Part shown: positions 36,433 through 45,977 of the stretch, piece by piece
Numbering within the stretch: position 1 is the stretch's first letter
Layout: every line of letters begins with the position of its first letter
NCBI RefSeq assembly: GCF_900079775.1
Contig: NZ_LT556035.1
Location: 80,048-144,047, forward strand
Length of the DNA: 64,000 bases
Direction of reading: 5' to 3'
From: Leyella lascolaii
GTDB lineage: Bacteria; Bacteroidota; Bacteroidia; Bacteroidales; Bacteroidaceae
Translations under genes and position numbers: made by a program
The notes under the pieces: model-generated
The model's database searches: none
The model's input: the letters and a program-made list of their open reading frames with translations, nothing else
Told to the model about the DNA's origin: nothing

Positions 36433-37004
36433 ACTCTTGAAAGAGTCTCCGGTGTCATCTGCAGATAACTTGCGATGTACACCAAAGGAGCCCGCAAAAC
36501 GACCTGCGGCATAAGCTTACACATACGTTTGTATCTGTTCTGCGCTGTTTCGAAACGCACCAGATCGGCATGCACCTGTGATATTATAAGACTCTCCTCA
36601 AGTATCTTTCTGTACATCAGCTGTATGTTAACACTGTGCAGCGCCACACGTTCCAATTCAGTTTTAGGCAGAGCATAGATAACTGACGTCTCAAGAGCGT
36701 CTACCTGTATTTGAGAAGGCTCCTCCTTGAAGAGGCTTTCTATACACATGAAAATAGTATGGCCCTCTCCCAGGTGTTCCGTAACCTCTTTATCATATTT
36801 ATAATAATACTGTCTTATCAGACCCCTATCTATATAATAAATGTTACGGCATGTCTCCCCGGTTTTGAGTATTGTCTCACCCTTTTTAAACTTCATCGGT
36901 TTGAGAATACCCTCAAGGAGATCAAGCTCATCGTGAGTCATCGTGCTGTATTTACGCGCCAACTCACGTGCGATATCCCGCTTTGAACTGACAGGTTCTT
37001 TCAT
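36414..37004 (-). CDS. Crp/Fnr-family transcriptional regulator
   Basis: A 196-residue regulator. An N-terminal cyclic-nucleotide-binding-type beta-roll (about residues 20-125: FKKGETILKTGETCRNIYYI, DRGLIRQYYY) joins a C-terminal helix-turn-helix, APLVYIASYLQMTPETLSRV. Bacteroidetes members often lack clear cAMP-binding residues, and I see no convincing cAMP pocket. Target genes are unknown. It lies 40 bases after lepA on the same strand, so it may be a distal gene of that unit. Its stop codon forms the loop of a terminator hairpin. Confidence 0.85.
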   Translation of the reverse strand: MKEPVSSKRDIARELARKYSTMTHDELDLLEGILKPMKFKKGETILKTGETCRNIYYIDRGLIRQYYYKYDKEVTEHLGEGHTIFMCIESLFKEEPSQIQVDALETSVIYALPKTELERVALHSVNIQLMYRKILEESLIISQVHADLVRFETAQNRYKRMCKLMPQVVLRAPLVYIASYLQMTPETLSRVRAMPG

Positions 37005-37044
37005 TTCAGACTCTTTTTATTTGTAAGTTATACTCCATTATGTA

Positions 37045-38826
37045 TCAGTCCAGCTTAAGCACAGCAAGGAATGCCTTCTGCGGAACCTCCACATTACCAA
37101 TTTGCTTCATGCGTTTCTTTCCACGCTTCTGTTTTTCCAACAGCTTACGCTTGCGGCTGACATCACCGCCGTAACACTTTGCGGTCACGTCCTTACGCAC
37201 ACATTTTATTGTCTCACGTGCTACAATCTTTGACCCGATGGCTGCCTGTATGGCGATATCAAACTGCTGACGGGGAATCAGATCCTTTAGTTTCTCACAC
37301 ATTCTGCGTCCCAGAACGACAGCGTTGTCCTGATGTGCGAGAGCCGACAGTGCATCCACAGGCTCACCGTTAAGCAATATGTCAAGCTTAGCCAGACGTG
37401 AGGGACGGAAGCCGTCAACGTGATAGTCAAACGACGCATACCCTTTGCTTATAGACTTAAGCTTATCATAAAAATCAATGACAATCTCCGCCAGAGGCAA
37501 CATAAAATGAAGCTCAACTCTGTTTCCGCTTACAAACTCCTGTTTTATAAGCTCTCCACGCTTGTCCAGACACAGAGTCATTATCGGACCGATATAATTT
37601 GACGTTGTGATAATGCTCGCCTTGATATACGGCTCCTCAATATGGTCAATCATTGTAGGGTCAGGCAGACCTGACGGATTGTGGACTTCCTTCACATTGC
37701 CCTGCTTGTCATACACCATATACGAGACGTTAGGCACTGTCGTGATGACATCCATGTTGAACTCACGGTCAAGTCTTTCCTGCACAATCTCCATGTGAAG
37801 CAATCCCAGAAAACCGCATCTGAATCCGAAACCAAGCGCAACCGACGACTCAGGTGAGAATGTCAGCGAGGCGTCATTGAGCTGAAGCTTCTCCAAAGAA
37901 GACCTCAGATTCTCATAATCTACGGGATCTATCGGGTACACACCGGCAAAAACCATAGGCTTCACTTCCTGAAATCCGGAGATAGCTTCCAGACATGGCT
38001 TGTCCACATGAGTGATAGTGTCTCCCACTTTCACCTCTTTCGCATCCTTTATACCACTTATGATGTATCCCACCTCACCTGTTCTAAGCGTGTCGCGGGG
38101 CACCATATCCATTTTAAGAACACCCACCTCGTCGGCGTCATACTCCATTCCGGTATTGAAGAACTTCACCTTATCCCCTTTCCTTATACTTCCGTTCTCT
38201 ATCTTGAAGTAGGCGATGATTCCTCTGAATGAATTGAATACAGAATCGAATATAAGAGCCTGAAGCGGCGCGTCGCTGTCTCCTGTGGGATGCGGGATGC
38301 GTCTCACCACAGCCTCCAATATCTCGTCAACACCCTCACCGGTCTTTCCCGAAGCGCGTATTATGTCTGTCCGTTCACAACCGATAAGGTCTATTATCTC
38401 GTCCTCCACCTCATCAGGCATGGCACTCGGCATGTCTATCTTGTTGATAACCGGAATTATCTCAAGGTTATGGTCTATTGCCATATAAAGATTAGATATT
38501 GTCTGCGCCTGTACTCCCTGCGTCGCATCCACAACAAGCAGTGCGCCTTCACACGCGGCAATGCTTCTCGACACCTCATAGGAAAAATCCACATGTCCCG
38601 GAGTGTCTATAAGATTAAGAATATATTTCTCTCCTTCATACACATACTCCATCTGTATGGCATGACTTTTTATCGTTATGCCACGTTCTTTTTCCAGATC
38701 CATATCATCGAGCATCTGTCCTTCAGTAATCTTTATCGTATCAGTATGTTCGAGCAGACGGTCAGCCAGAGTTGATTTACCATGATCTATATGAGCAATT
38801 ATGCAGAAGTTCCTTATATTCTTCAT
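37045..38826 (-). CDS. lepA: Elongation factor 4 (LepA), ribosomal back-translocase GTPase
   Basis: A 593-residue translational GTPase. G motifs: AHIDHGKST at residues 10-18, switch region [19 protein letters not shown], and [10 protein letters not shown]. The C-terminal LepA-specific domain ([20 protein letters not shown]) ends in [10 protein letters not shown]. LepA acts on ribosomes in translation or in 30S assembly under stress. Upstream lies an unusual array of three 66-bp direct repeats carrying promoter-like TATCTTTG elements in its direction. Confidence 0.97.
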   Translation of the reverse strand: MKNIRNFCIIAHIDHGKSTLADRLLEHTDTIKITEGQMLDDMDLEKERGITIKSHAIQMEYVYEGEKYILNLIDTPGHVDFSYEVSRSIAACEGALLVVDATQGVQAQTISNLYMAIDHNLEIIPVINKIDMPSAMPDEVEDEIIDLIGCERTDIIRASGKTGEGVDEILEAVVRRIPHPTGDSDAPLQALIFDSVFNSFRGIIAYFKIENGSIRKGDKVKFFNTGMEYDADEVGVLKMDMVPRDTLRTGEVGYIISGIKDAKEVKVGDTITHVDKPCLEAISGFQEVKPMVFAGVYPIDPVDYENLRSSLEKLQLNDASLTFSPESSVALGFGFRCGFLGLLHMEIVQERLDREFNMDVITTVPNVSYMVYDKQGNVKEVHNPSGLPDPTMIDHIEEPYIKASIITTSNYIGPIMTLCLDKRGELIKQEFVSGNRVELHFMLPLAEIVIDFYDKLKSISKGYASFDYHVDGFRPSRLAKLDILLNGEPVDALSALAHQDNAVVLGRRMCEKLKDLIPRQQFDIAIQAAIGSKIVARETIKCVRKDVTAKCYGGDVSRKRKLLEKQKRGKKRMKQIGNVEVPQKAFLAVLKLD

Positions 38827-38980
38827 AATATGTATCGGTTTGTTCGTTTTTAGTAAGCAACATACCGGTCAAAAATGAGGTTCCGCATTTTACCGGATTC
38901 CACTTTATCATTTATGTCAATCACCGCACACAAGAACAATATTCCGTTTCCACCCCCATTTACCCGAGAGCCGTTTGTAT

Positions 38981-39190
38981 TATGCAAAGATAACAGAAAC
39001 GAGAGAAATAAGAACTTGTTCTTTAATTTCCGAGTGCAGTTAATCTTATGCAAAGATAACGCAAACGAGAGAAATAAGAACTTGTTCTTTAATTTCCGAG
39101 TGCAGTTAATCTTATGCAAAGATAACGCAAACGAGAGAAATGAGAACTTGTTCTTTAATTTCCGAGTGCAGTTAATCTTATGCAAAGATA
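38981..39190 (-). repeat. Tandem 66-bp repeat array upstream of lepA
   Basis: Three 66-bp units (38981-39046, 39047-39112, 39113-39178) plus a 12-base partial copy. Read on the minus strand, each contains CTGCACTCGG, a palindrome AAGAAC-AA-GTTCTT, CTCGTTTGC and then TATCTTTGC, an exact TAnnTTTG element. Four such elements lie at 38985-38992, 39051-39058, 39117-39124 and 39183-39190, all pointed at lepA. Units differ at very few bases. The array matches the one upstream of htpG at 58199-58396 in length, orientation and layout. Confidence 0.9.
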
Positions 39191-39213
39191 GTGTAAAATT
39201 CTGGAATTTAGAC

Positions 39214-39221
39214 TATCTTTG
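39214..39221 (+). promoter_or_regulatory. -7 element of the lipoprotein gene at 39240
   Basis: TATCTTTG followed by CAC, 19 bases upstream of the ATG. It faces away from the 66-bp array. Confidence 0.65.
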
Positions 39222-39239
39222 CACAAAATATTAATACAG

Positions 39240-39638
39240 ATGAGAAAGACCATACTATCCGTACTTACAGTCATGATGATTGCCTCATGTCATGAGAGCA
39301 TAGAGGAGCGTGCCCAGCGCGAGGCACGCGAGTTCACCGAAAGATACTGTCCCACCCCGGTGGTCAACTACACACGCACGGACAGCGTCGCGTTCGACAT
39401 GAAGTCAAAAACATACACGTATTATTGTTCAGTCACAGACGCCATGGACAATGCGGATATTATAAGCCAGAACAAAGACAGAATAAAGAGCGGACTGCTT
39501 GAGAGCATTATAGGCAACACCCAGATAAAAATATACAAAGAAGCCGGTTTCAACTTCGCATACATCCTGCATTCGGCAAAAGACCCCGGCAAAGTGCTTT
39601 TCAGTGTGAAGTATACACCAAAGGAATACGAAAGATAA
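39240..39638 (+). CDS. Small lipoprotein, hypothetical
   Basis: A 132-residue protein with a lipoprotein signal (MRKTILSVLTVMMIASCHES), then a charged helix (IEERAQREAREFTERY) and a mixed alpha/beta part ending FSVKYTPKEYER. No family is recognised. The start is set by the lipobox and by the promoter 19 bases upstream; a start at 39219 would lie inside the promoter. It is a single gene between the repeat array and the TSCPD gene, transcribed opposite to both neighbours. Confidence 0.65.
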   Translation: MRKTILSVLTVMMIASCHESIEERAQREAREFTERYCPTPVVNYTRTDSVAFDMKSKTYTYYCSVTDAMDNADIISQNKDRIKSGLLESIIGNTQIKIYKEAGFNFAYILHSAKDPGKVLFSVKYTPKEYER

Positions 39639-39852
39639 AACCGGAGCGGGCATCATGCTCCATCCGTATTCCGTGTCGCCGTCAGGCGGATCGGCTTCCG
39701 CTTTTGTGTAAGATTCTGTGGAAAACGCCTCGATATAACATGAAACAGAATGACGGCAGCAGCGCGGAAGAGCGTTTATGAGCAAACAATCAAACGAAGA
39801 AGCGGCTTTGCCGGTCTGGCAGCCGTTTATGGATAAGACATATACAGACGGA

Positions 39853-39890
39853 AAGTCCGGCATGAACCATTACGGAATCATGCCGGACTT
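39853..39890 (+). terminator. Long-stem terminator between converging genes
   Basis: A perfect 13-bp stem, AAGTCCGGCATGA at 39853-39865 and its complement at 39878-39890, followed by TTCTTTTG on the plus strand. It lies 18 bases beyond the stop of the minus-strand TSCPD gene, so it may serve both directions. Confidence 0.75.
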
Positions 39891-39907
39891 TTCTTTTGTA
39901 TGGCGTA

Positions 39908-40159
39908 TCAGTATCCCATGTCCTCCAATGCCTTAGCCAACTGGTCGGGACAACTTGTCATCTTGCCGCCACAGGTTATACCTCCGAGAAGAGCCTTCAC
40001 ATCGGCAGCCTTATGACCTTTTGCGAGCGCGCATATTCCTTTCAGGTTACCGTTACATCCACCCGTGAAATTCAGACCGGTTATAACGCCTGCGTCATCC
40101 ACCTCAATGTCTATCATCCGGCTGCATGTGCCTTGTGTCTTGTAACTGTAATGTGCCAT
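39908..40159 (-). CDS. TSCPD-domain protein
   Basis: An 83-residue protein named for its motif, present here as MTSCPDQLAKAL near the C-terminus. It also has YKTQGTCSRMIDIEVDD and FTGGCNGNLKGICALAKG. The TSCPD domain also occurs at the end of some adenosylcobalamin ribonucleotide reductases; free-standing versions are of unknown role, and the conserved cysteines suggest metal or redox chemistry. The start at 40159 (MAHYSYKTQG) is chosen over 40195. A terminator at 40180-40206 separates it from yebC. Confidence 0.85.
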   Translation of the reverse strand: MAHYSYKTQGTCSRMIDIEVDDAGVITGLNFTGGCNGNLKGICALAKGHKAADVKALLGGITCGGKMTSCPDQLAKALEDMGY

Positions 40160-40179
40160 ATGCTTTGTTGTAAAAACAA

Positions 40180-40206
40180 GGAGCCGCACGACCATCCGCC
40201 GGCTCC
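40180..40206 (-). terminator. Terminator after yebC
   Basis: A 7-bp stem, GGAGCCG at 40180-40186 and its complement at 40200-40206, followed on the minus strand by TTGTTTTTAC. Confidence 0.65.
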
Positions 40207-40232
40207 ATTATTTGTGTTACAGAGGCCTTGCG

Positions 40233-40970
40233 TTATTCTGCCGGCTCGGCAGGTTTCATGTTTGTGTAGACATTCTGTACGTCATCAAATTCCTCAAGAC
40301 GCTCCACCATCTTGTCGATAGTCGCACGCGCGTCACCGTCGAGGTCTTTCAAGTCGTTCGGAATATATGTGAACTCGCCTCCGATATCCTCAAATCCTTT
40401 CTCCTCAAGGAACTTATGTATCGCCGCATAGCTTTTCGGGTCACCGTAAATGGTGATTGTTCCCTCTTCCTCATCCTCATCATACTCATCCTCAACGTCG
40501 AGGTCTATGAGTTCAAGAATAAGCTCATCCATGTCAAGACCTTCCTTCTTCTTGAATGTGAACACACACTTATGGTCGAAAAGGAATGAAAGCGAACCGG
40601 TTGTGCCGAGTGTTCCGTTGAATTTGTTGAACACCGAGCGCACGTCACCTACAGTACGTGTGGTATTGTCTGTGAGCGTATCGACGAATATGGCGATGCC
40701 ATGAGGACCGTAACCCTCATATGTCACCTCCTTGTAATCGCTCTGGTCCTTACCCAGCGCGTTCTTTATGGCACGCTCAATGTTATCCTTCGGCATGTTC
40801 TCACGCTTACATGTAGCGATGACCGAACGCAGTGCCGGGTTGTTCTCAGGCTCCGGACCACCTGCCTTCACGGCGATGGCAATCTGCTTTCCGAGTCGGG
40901 TAAAGGTCTTTGCCATATGTCCCCAACGTTTCAGTTTCGTAGCTTTACGATATTCAAATGCTCTTCCCAT
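40233..40970 (-). CDS. yebC: YebC/PmpR-family protein
   Basis: A 245-residue protein of the YebC family. It begins MGRAFEYRKATKLKRWGHMA instead of the common MAGHSKW start but keeps the core: FTRLGKQIAIAVKAGGPEPE, RENMPKDNIERAIKNALG and YEGYGPHGIAIFVD. YebC proteins are described as DNA-binding regulators and, more recently, as translation factors helping at proline stretches. A run of acidic residues (VEDEYDEDEEEG) is notable. It lies about 100 bases after pheT on the same strand. Confidence 0.92.
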   Translation of the reverse strand: MGRAFEYRKATKLKRWGHMAKTFTRLGKQIAIAVKAGGPEPENNPALRSVIATCKRENMPKDNIERAIKNALGKDQSDYKEVTYEGYGPHGIAIFVDTLTDNTTRTVGDVRSVFNKFNGTLGTTGSLSFLFDHKCVFTFKKKEGLDMDELILELIDLDVEDEYDEDEEEGTITIYGDPKSYAAIHKFLEEKGFEDIGGEFTYIPNDLKDLDGDARATIDKMVERLEEFDDVQNVYTNMKPAEPAE

Positions 40971-41073
40971 AATATATACTTATGTTTTTGTTTTCATCGG
41001 AGGGCATGTTCTCAAAACACACTGCGCCGCACGATGAGTATCGTTTTTATTATTTGTTATTGATGTTTATGCT

Positions 41074-43536
41074 TTATCTCAGTTCGGCACCCAGTTTCGT
41101 CTTGAGGTTTGTGATGAGTCTGTTCATCACGTTTTCTATCTGTTTGTCGTTAAGAGTCTTGCTTTCGTCCTGCAGGATGAAGTTCACCGCATAGCTCTTC
41201 TTGCCCTCCGGCAGGTTCTTGCCTTCATAGACATCGAAGAGCTCCACACTCTTCAGAAGCTTCTTCTCGGTCTGCGCCGCAATCGCCTCTATGGCAGCGA
41301 ACTCCACACTCTTGTCCACGAGCAGGGCAAGGTCGCGGCTTACAGCCGGATAACGGCTTATCTCATGATAGAGCACAGTGTTCTTGCGCACTGCCTTCAT
41401 CACATTTCCCCACATTATCTCCGCATAGAAAACCTCGGCACTTATGCCTGTCGCCTTAAGCATCCTGCCGCTCACTACTCCCATTTCAGCCAGCAGCTTA
41501 CCGTTGCGTGCCTTTATTCGGAGTGACTTCGCATAGATGTTGTTGTCGCCATTCTCAACGGTATACATCTGCGGAGCAAGTCCTACGCGGCGGAACACGT
41601 TCGTCACGTAAGCCTTCAGCTCATAGAACGACGACTTCTCGTCCACATGAGCCCATGAACCTTCCACCCTCTTGCCTGTCAGCCACAGACCCATATGCAT
41701 CTCCTCGGAGTATGCCTTTATCGGGTTTTCGGCATCTTTTCTCTCCGGGTTGTAGTGGTAGCAGTTTCCAAATTCGAAGAAACGGAGGTTCGGACTCTTA
41801 TGATTGATGTTGCGGCAGATGCTTTCAAGTCCTCCGAACAGCAGAGTCTGACGCATCACGTTGAGGTCGCTGCTCAGCGGATTCATAAGTTTCACGGTGT
41901 TTGCGTCAGGATAGCAGTTAAGGTCCGTATAGTATGCTGCCTTCGAGAACGAGTTGTTCATTATCTCGTTGAAGCCGCATCCCACAAGCTGCTCACTCAC
42001 AATGTCCTGCAGACGATGGTCATGGTCAGCCTCGCCTATATTCGTAAGCGAGCTCTTGAGCTGCGTGGGAATCTCCACATTATTATATCCGTATATTCTC
42101 AGGATGTCCTCCACCACGTCGCAAGGACGCTGCACGTCAACCCTGTATGCCGGTACCGTAAGCTCAAGAGCAGTGTCGCTCTCTCCGTCTATTGTCATGT
42201 CAAGGCTCTTCACGATGCTCTTTATCGTGTCCTTGCCTATTTTCTTGCCAATGAGGTTGTCCACGTAGCTGTATTCAAGTGTCACCTTTGAGTCAGGCAC
42301 AAGTGTGGGATATACGTCCTTTATCTCCATGCTCACCTTTCCTCCTGCCAGTTCGCGGCAGAGTATGGCTGCCTGTTTAAGAGCGTAAATCACACCGTTG
42401 GGGTCTATGCCACGCTCAAAACGGTAGCTCGAGTCGGTGCTCAGACCGTGGCGGCGCGCGCTTTTCCTTATCCATGTAGGATGGAAATAAGCACTCTCAA
42501 GCACCACATTGCGTGTAGTGTCGTATGTTCCGCTTCCCTTTCCTCCGAATATTCCGGCTATGCACATAGGCTCCTCGGCGTTGCATATGCTCAGGTCGTG
42601 TTCTCCAAGGGTGTGCTCCTCTCCGTCGAGAGTCACGAATTTAGTACCTTCCGGCTGCGTGCGCACAACAATCCTGTGTCCCTTCACCATGTCGGCATCG
42701 AAACAGTGCATCGGCTGTCCGTATGCCATCATTATATAATTTGTTATGTCCACGATGTTGTTTATCGGTCGCAGACCTATCACTTTCAGTTTGTTCTGCA
42801 GCCACTCCGGACTCTCCTTCACCTCACATCCGGTGATGCTCACACACGCATAACGCTTGCACGCCTCTGTGTTCTCTATCTCCACCTCAATAGGCATGGA
42901 GTTGTCGTCAACCGAGAATGCGCTGCAGTCAGGACGGTGGAGCGCAGTCTTGTGCCCGTTCTGTACGAGCCACGCATACAGGTCGCGTGCCACACCCCAG
43001 TGACTGAGCGCGTCGGCACGGTTGGCGGTAATGTCTATTTCTATTATCCAGTCGCTCTCCAGATTATAATATTCGGCGGCGGGCTGTCCCACAGGGGCGT
43101 CTTCAGGCAGGACAATGATGCCGTCATGGCTTGTGCCGACACCTATCTCGTCCTCGGCGCATATCATGCCGTTGCTCTCCACTCCTCTCAGCTTCGACTT
43201 CTTGATGACGAATTCCTTGTCGCCGTCATAGAGCACGCAGCCCAAATCGGCAACTATCACCTTCTGACCGGCTGCAACGTTAGGCGCGCCGCACACTATC
43301 TGCTGCGGCGTCTCACGTCCAAGGTCCACCGTAGTCACGTGAAGGTGGTCCGAATTGGGATGCATCTCGCATGTGAGAACCTTGCCCACATACAGTCCTT
43401 TCAGTCCTCCCTTTATGGTCTGTACTTCTTCCAGAGCATCGACTTCGAGTCCGCAGGATGTCAGAGCATCCGCTGTCTGCTGCGGAGAAAGGTCAAAATC
43501 GACGTATTCTTTAAGCCATTTGTAAGAAATATTCAT
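41074..43536 (-). CDS. pheT: Phenylalanyl-tRNA synthetase beta subunit
   Basis: An 820-residue subunit of the heterotetrameric PheRS. Domains in order: an N-terminal tRNA-binding OB domain (about residues 40-150), B3/B4 editing domain (about 210-370), B5 (about 400-480), the inactive catalytic-like core, and a C-terminal ferredoxin-fold anticodon-binding domain (YHEISRYPAVSRDLALLVDK onward). The family start MNISYKWLKEYVDFDLSPQQ is clear. pheS is not adjacent, as is common in Bacteroidetes. It has its own promoter and probably leads a unit with yebC. Confidence 0.97.
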   Translation of the reverse strand: MNISYKWLKEYVDFDLSPQQTADALTSCGLEVDALEEVQTIKGGLKGLYVGKVLTCEMHPNSDHLHVTTVDLGRETPQQIVCGAPNVAAGQKVIVADLGCVLYDGDKEFVIKKSKLRGVESNGMICAEDEIGVGTSHDGIIVLPEDAPVGQPAAEYYNLESDWIIEIDITANRADALSHWGVARDLYAWLVQNGHKTALHRPDCSAFSVDDNSMPIEVEIENTEACKRYACVSITGCEVKESPEWLQNKLKVIGLRPINNIVDITNYIMMAYGQPMHCFDADMVKGHRIVVRTQPEGTKFVTLDGEEHTLGEHDLSICNAEEPMCIAGIFGGKGSGTYDTTRNVVLESAYFHPTWIRKSARRHGLSTDSSYRFERGIDPNGVIYALKQAAILCRELAGGKVSMEIKDVYPTLVPDSKVTLEYSYVDNLIGKKIGKDTIKSIVKSLDMTIDGESDTALELTVPAYRVDVQRPCDVVEDILRIYGYNNVEIPTQLKSSLTNIGEADHDHRLQDIVSEQLVGCGFNEIMNNSFSKAAYYTDLNCYPDANTVKLMNPLSSDLNVMRQTLLFGGLESICRNINHKSPNLRFFEFGNCYHYNPERKDAENPIKAYSEEMHMGLWLTGKRVEGSWAHVDEKSSFYELKAYVTNVFRRVGLAPQMYTVENGDNNIYAKSLRIKARNGKLLAEMGVVSGRMLKATGISAEVFYAEIMWGNVMKAVRKNTVLYHEISRYPAVSRDLALLVDKSVEFAAIEAIAAQTEKKLLKSVELFDVYEGKNLPEGKKSYAVNFILQDESKTLNDKQIENVMNRLITNLKTKLGAELR

Positions 43537-43569
43537 TATAATGATTTTTAAGTATACTCAAATTCGACG

Positions 43570-43600
43570 CAAAATTAATAAATTTCAGGCAGTTGAACAA
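43570..43600 (-). promoter_or_regulatory. Promoter of pheT
   Basis: Minus-strand TTG at 43598-43600, a 20-base spacer and TAATTTTG at 43570-43577, about 34 bases before the pheT ATG. Confidence 0.7.
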
Positions 43601-43689
43601 AATAATGTTTATAAAAAAGCAACGCTGTATATTTATACAAAAACACCTGTAAGAATATACGGTGCAGAGTGAACAAGACTTCAGATAAG

Positions 43690-44056
43690 CGCGTTATTTG
43701 CCGCAGAATAATATTTTTACGCAAATACTCCGATTATGGCGGCATCAGCGCAATGCACTGGACATCAGCGCGATAAGCACGAGCCACGGTTCTGCACGGC
43801 TCTTCACGTCTTGCTGGAAAGCCTCTTTCGGGGTGTGGAAAAGGCTTTTCCGCATCATGGGAGAGCCGTTGTCATCACACGGAAACACGCTTCCGGCACC
43901 GCCAAAGAGCCCGTCCGGCACGCGACGGTGAGTACTGTCGGCACGCAACATGTATTTTCATGCGCCATTTATACATCTTTCTGGAGTTACGGTTTCTATT
44001 TTCCGATTTTATTTTGTCAAATTATTTTACCGTCAGAAACGTATGAATATTCATTT
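43690..44056 (-). repeat. Dispersed composite repeat, copy 3 (modules C, B, A)
   Basis: Module A at 43996-44056 is on the minus strand (CGTTTCTGACGGTAAAATAA then TTTGACA). Module B at about 43816-43866 is an inverted repeat containing AAAAGGCTTTTCCGCATCAT. A short module C at 43690-43727 reads GCGTTATTTGCCGCAGAATA on the plus strand. The module order is reversed relative to copies 2 and 4. The gap holds no convincing gene. Confidence 0.6.
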
Positions 44057-44182
44057 TCTACCGACACTTACAGCCCCTGCATGCACCGTATACGACAACT
44101 CAAGACCCACAACCGGCATCATCAGACGTTTACGCATGTCGCTTCCCGGCTTCTCCCTTACACTGCAAGTCATAAACAAACA

Positions 44183-44226
44183 GCGCAAGCCCGCCTTCTG
44201 ATAAATGTCTGAAGACCGGCTTGCGC
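44183..44226 (-). terminator. Hairpin downstream of the FAD-dependent oxidoreductase gene
   Basis: A 9-bp outer stem, GCGCAAGCC at 44183-44191 and its complement at 44218-44226, with an inner CTTC/GAAG pairing. It lies about 60 bases beyond the stop and has no long T run. A second imperfect stem is nearer the gene around 44248-44279. Confidence 0.5.
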
Positions 44227-44284
44227 CATCCATGCAAAAGCCATATGCCAGTCCGGAATAGTGATTCAGTCCGGCATACGTACA

Positions 44285-45862
44285 TCATCCGGCAACCGTG
44301 CTGCCCACATACGAGGCGCACATGTCGGCGCAACGCTCACCGTCCACACCCGCCGACACGATGCCTCCTGCATACCCTGCCCCCTCACCGCAGGGGAAAA
44401 GACCTTTCAGTCTGACATGCTGCAGTGTGTCGGCAGACCGGAGTATGCGCACCGGTGACGACGTACGGGTCTCCACGGCTATGAGCACCGCATCGTTGGT
44501 GAGGAAACCGTGGCTTGTCTGTCCGAACTTTCTGAATCCTTCCTGCAGACGTCTGCCAACATGAGGCGGCAGCCAGAAATGTAGAGGTGAGGATATAAGC
44601 CCCGGAGCATAACTGCTTTTAGGCAGATCGTAAGACAGCCGTCCACCAACAAAGTCTGCCATGCGCTGCGACGGAGCCGTCTGCCTCATGTTGCCCTGCT
44701 GCCAGCACACGCGCTCCAGTTCTTCCTGAAAGAGCATCATCTTCAGCCGTCCGTAGCCCTCGACATCCTCAGGACGAGTCTCCACCACCATTCCGCTGTT
44801 AGACCACTGTGTGCCCCGGTTGCTCGGACTCATGCCGTTTACAACAATCTGTTGCGGACCCGTGGCGGCAGGAATGACAAATCCGCCCGGACACATACAG
44901 AACGAATACACACCACGACCGTCAACCTGTGTGACGAAACTGTACTCGGCAGCCGGCAGATACTTTCCCCGACCGTTCTTATTGTGATACTGTATGCGGT
45001 CTATAAGTGCCGCAGGATGCTCCAGACGCACCCCTACGGCTAAGCCCTTCGGCTCCATCTCTATGCCTGTCCGGTCGAGATAGCGGTAGACATCGCGCGC
45101 GGAGTGACCCGTGGCAAGAATCACCGGACCGCGGAAAGTGAGCTCTCTGCCTGTAGTCAGGTCTACAGCCTCAATCCCGTCCACTGTGTCACCGCTTACG
45201 AGAAGACCGGTCATCTTTGTGCTGAAGTGCACTTCTCCACCACATCCGAGTATGGTGTTGCGCATGTTCTCTATCACTCGCGGCAGCTTGTCGGTGCCTA
45301 TGTGCGGATGAGCGTCCGCGAGTATCGACGGCGAAGCTCCATGCTGGCAGAACACGTTGAGAATCTTCTCTGTGTTGCCACGTTTCTTCGAGCGTGTATA
45401 AAGCTTTCCGTCGGAGTAGGCTCCGGCACCTCCCTCACCGAAACAATAGTTGCTCTCACCGTCCACCTTATGCGTTCTGGTGATGAGCGAGAGGTCTGTC
45501 TTGCGCTCGCGCACATTCTTTCCGCGCTCTATCACCACAGGGCGCAATCCTAATTCTATCAGTCTGAGCGAGGCGAACAGTCCTCCCGGTCCCTCCCCCA
45601 CCACAATCACCTGCGGACGCCCCGACACATCGCGGTATTCGGTGTGCCTGTACACGTCGTCCTGAGGCATCTCGTTGACATACACGCGCACCGTCAGATT
45701 GACATACACTGTGCGCTGCCGCGCGTCAATGCTCCTGCGCAAGACCCGCACTCCGTATATGGTGCGTATGTCGATGCCCCGGTCGCGGGCTATATAGTCC
45801 TTTATTGTCTGTTCCGATGCTGCCTGCTGCGGCAGCACACGTATCTGGAATTCATGTGTCAT
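44285..45862 (-). CDS. FAD-dependent dehydrogenase (COG2509-like)
   Basis: A 525-residue flavoprotein. An N-terminal domain of about 90 residues (MTHEFQIRVLPQQAASEQTI) precedes the FAD-binding motif VIVVGEGPGGLFASLRLIE, a variant GxGPxG Rossmann motif. The conserved middle includes CFGEGGAGAYSDGKLYTR and LATGHSARDVY, and the end FPCGEGAGYAGGIVSAGVDG. This fits the COG2509 group of uncharacterised FAD-dependent dehydrogenases. The substrate is unknown. It stands alone, divergent from the thr operon. Confidence 0.85.
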   Translation of the reverse strand: MTHEFQIRVLPQQAASEQTIKDYIARDRGIDIRTIYGVRVLRRSIDARQRTVYVNLTVRVYVNEMPQDDVYRHTEYRDVSGRPQVIVVGEGPGGLFASLRLIELGLRPVVIERGKNVRERKTDLSLITRTHKVDGESNYCFGEGGAGAYSDGKLYTRSKKRGNTEKILNVFCQHGASPSILADAHPHIGTDKLPRVIENMRNTILGCGGEVHFSTKMTGLLVSGDTVDGIEAVDLTTGRELTFRGPVILATGHSARDVYRYLDRTGIEMEPKGLAVGVRLEHPAALIDRIQYHNKNGRGKYLPAAEYSFVTQVDGRGVYSFCMCPGGFVIPAATGPQQIVVNGMSPSNRGTQWSNSGMVVETRPEDVEGYGRLKMMLFQEELERVCWQQGNMRQTAPSQRMADFVGGRLSYDLPKSSYAPGLISSPLHFWLPPHVGRRLQEGFRKFGQTSHGFLTNDAVLIAVETRTSSPVRILRSADTLQHVRLKGLFPCGEGAGYAGGIVSAGVDGERCADMCASYVGSTVAG

Positions 45863-45911
45863 ATGTATGCTGATAATGTTAAGTTTGACTTTTATGATGT
45901 CATTAATCCTG

Positions 45912-45919
45912 CAAAAATA
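45912..45919 (-). promoter_or_regulatory. Candidate -7 element of the FAD-dependent oxidoreductase gene
   Basis: Minus-strand TATTTTTG followed by C, 50 bases upstream of the ATG at 45862. Confidence 0.55.
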
Positions 45920-45940
45920 ATCAATTATTGTCTAATTTCG

Positions 45941-45971
45941 TTGGTGATATTTATAATTATTTTTAACTTTG
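45941..45971 (+). promoter_or_regulatory. Promoter of the threonine operon
   Basis: TTG at 45941-45943, a 20-base spacer and TAACTTTG at 45964-45971. The predicted transcript starts near 45978, leaving a leader of about 170 bases before thrA. Confidence 0.7.
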
Positions 45972-45977
45972 CCAGCA

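Noticed and set aside
38981-39190. CRISPR array
   Set aside because: Units are contiguous direct repeats with no unique spacers, and no cas genes are nearby. The same holds for 58199-58396.
38850-39234. Overlapping open frames on both strands with 22-residue repeats
   Set aside because: The unit is 66 bp (22 codons), so any frame without a stop stays open across the array. The peptide has no signal or fold pattern, and the DNA unit matches the non-coding array near htpG.
42448-43551. 367-codon plus-strand frame opposite pheT
   Set aside because: It lies wholly antisense to a clear pheT gene and has the His/Val/Arg-rich composition of a shadow frame. The same applies to the 322-codon frame opposite aspS at 19207-20175.
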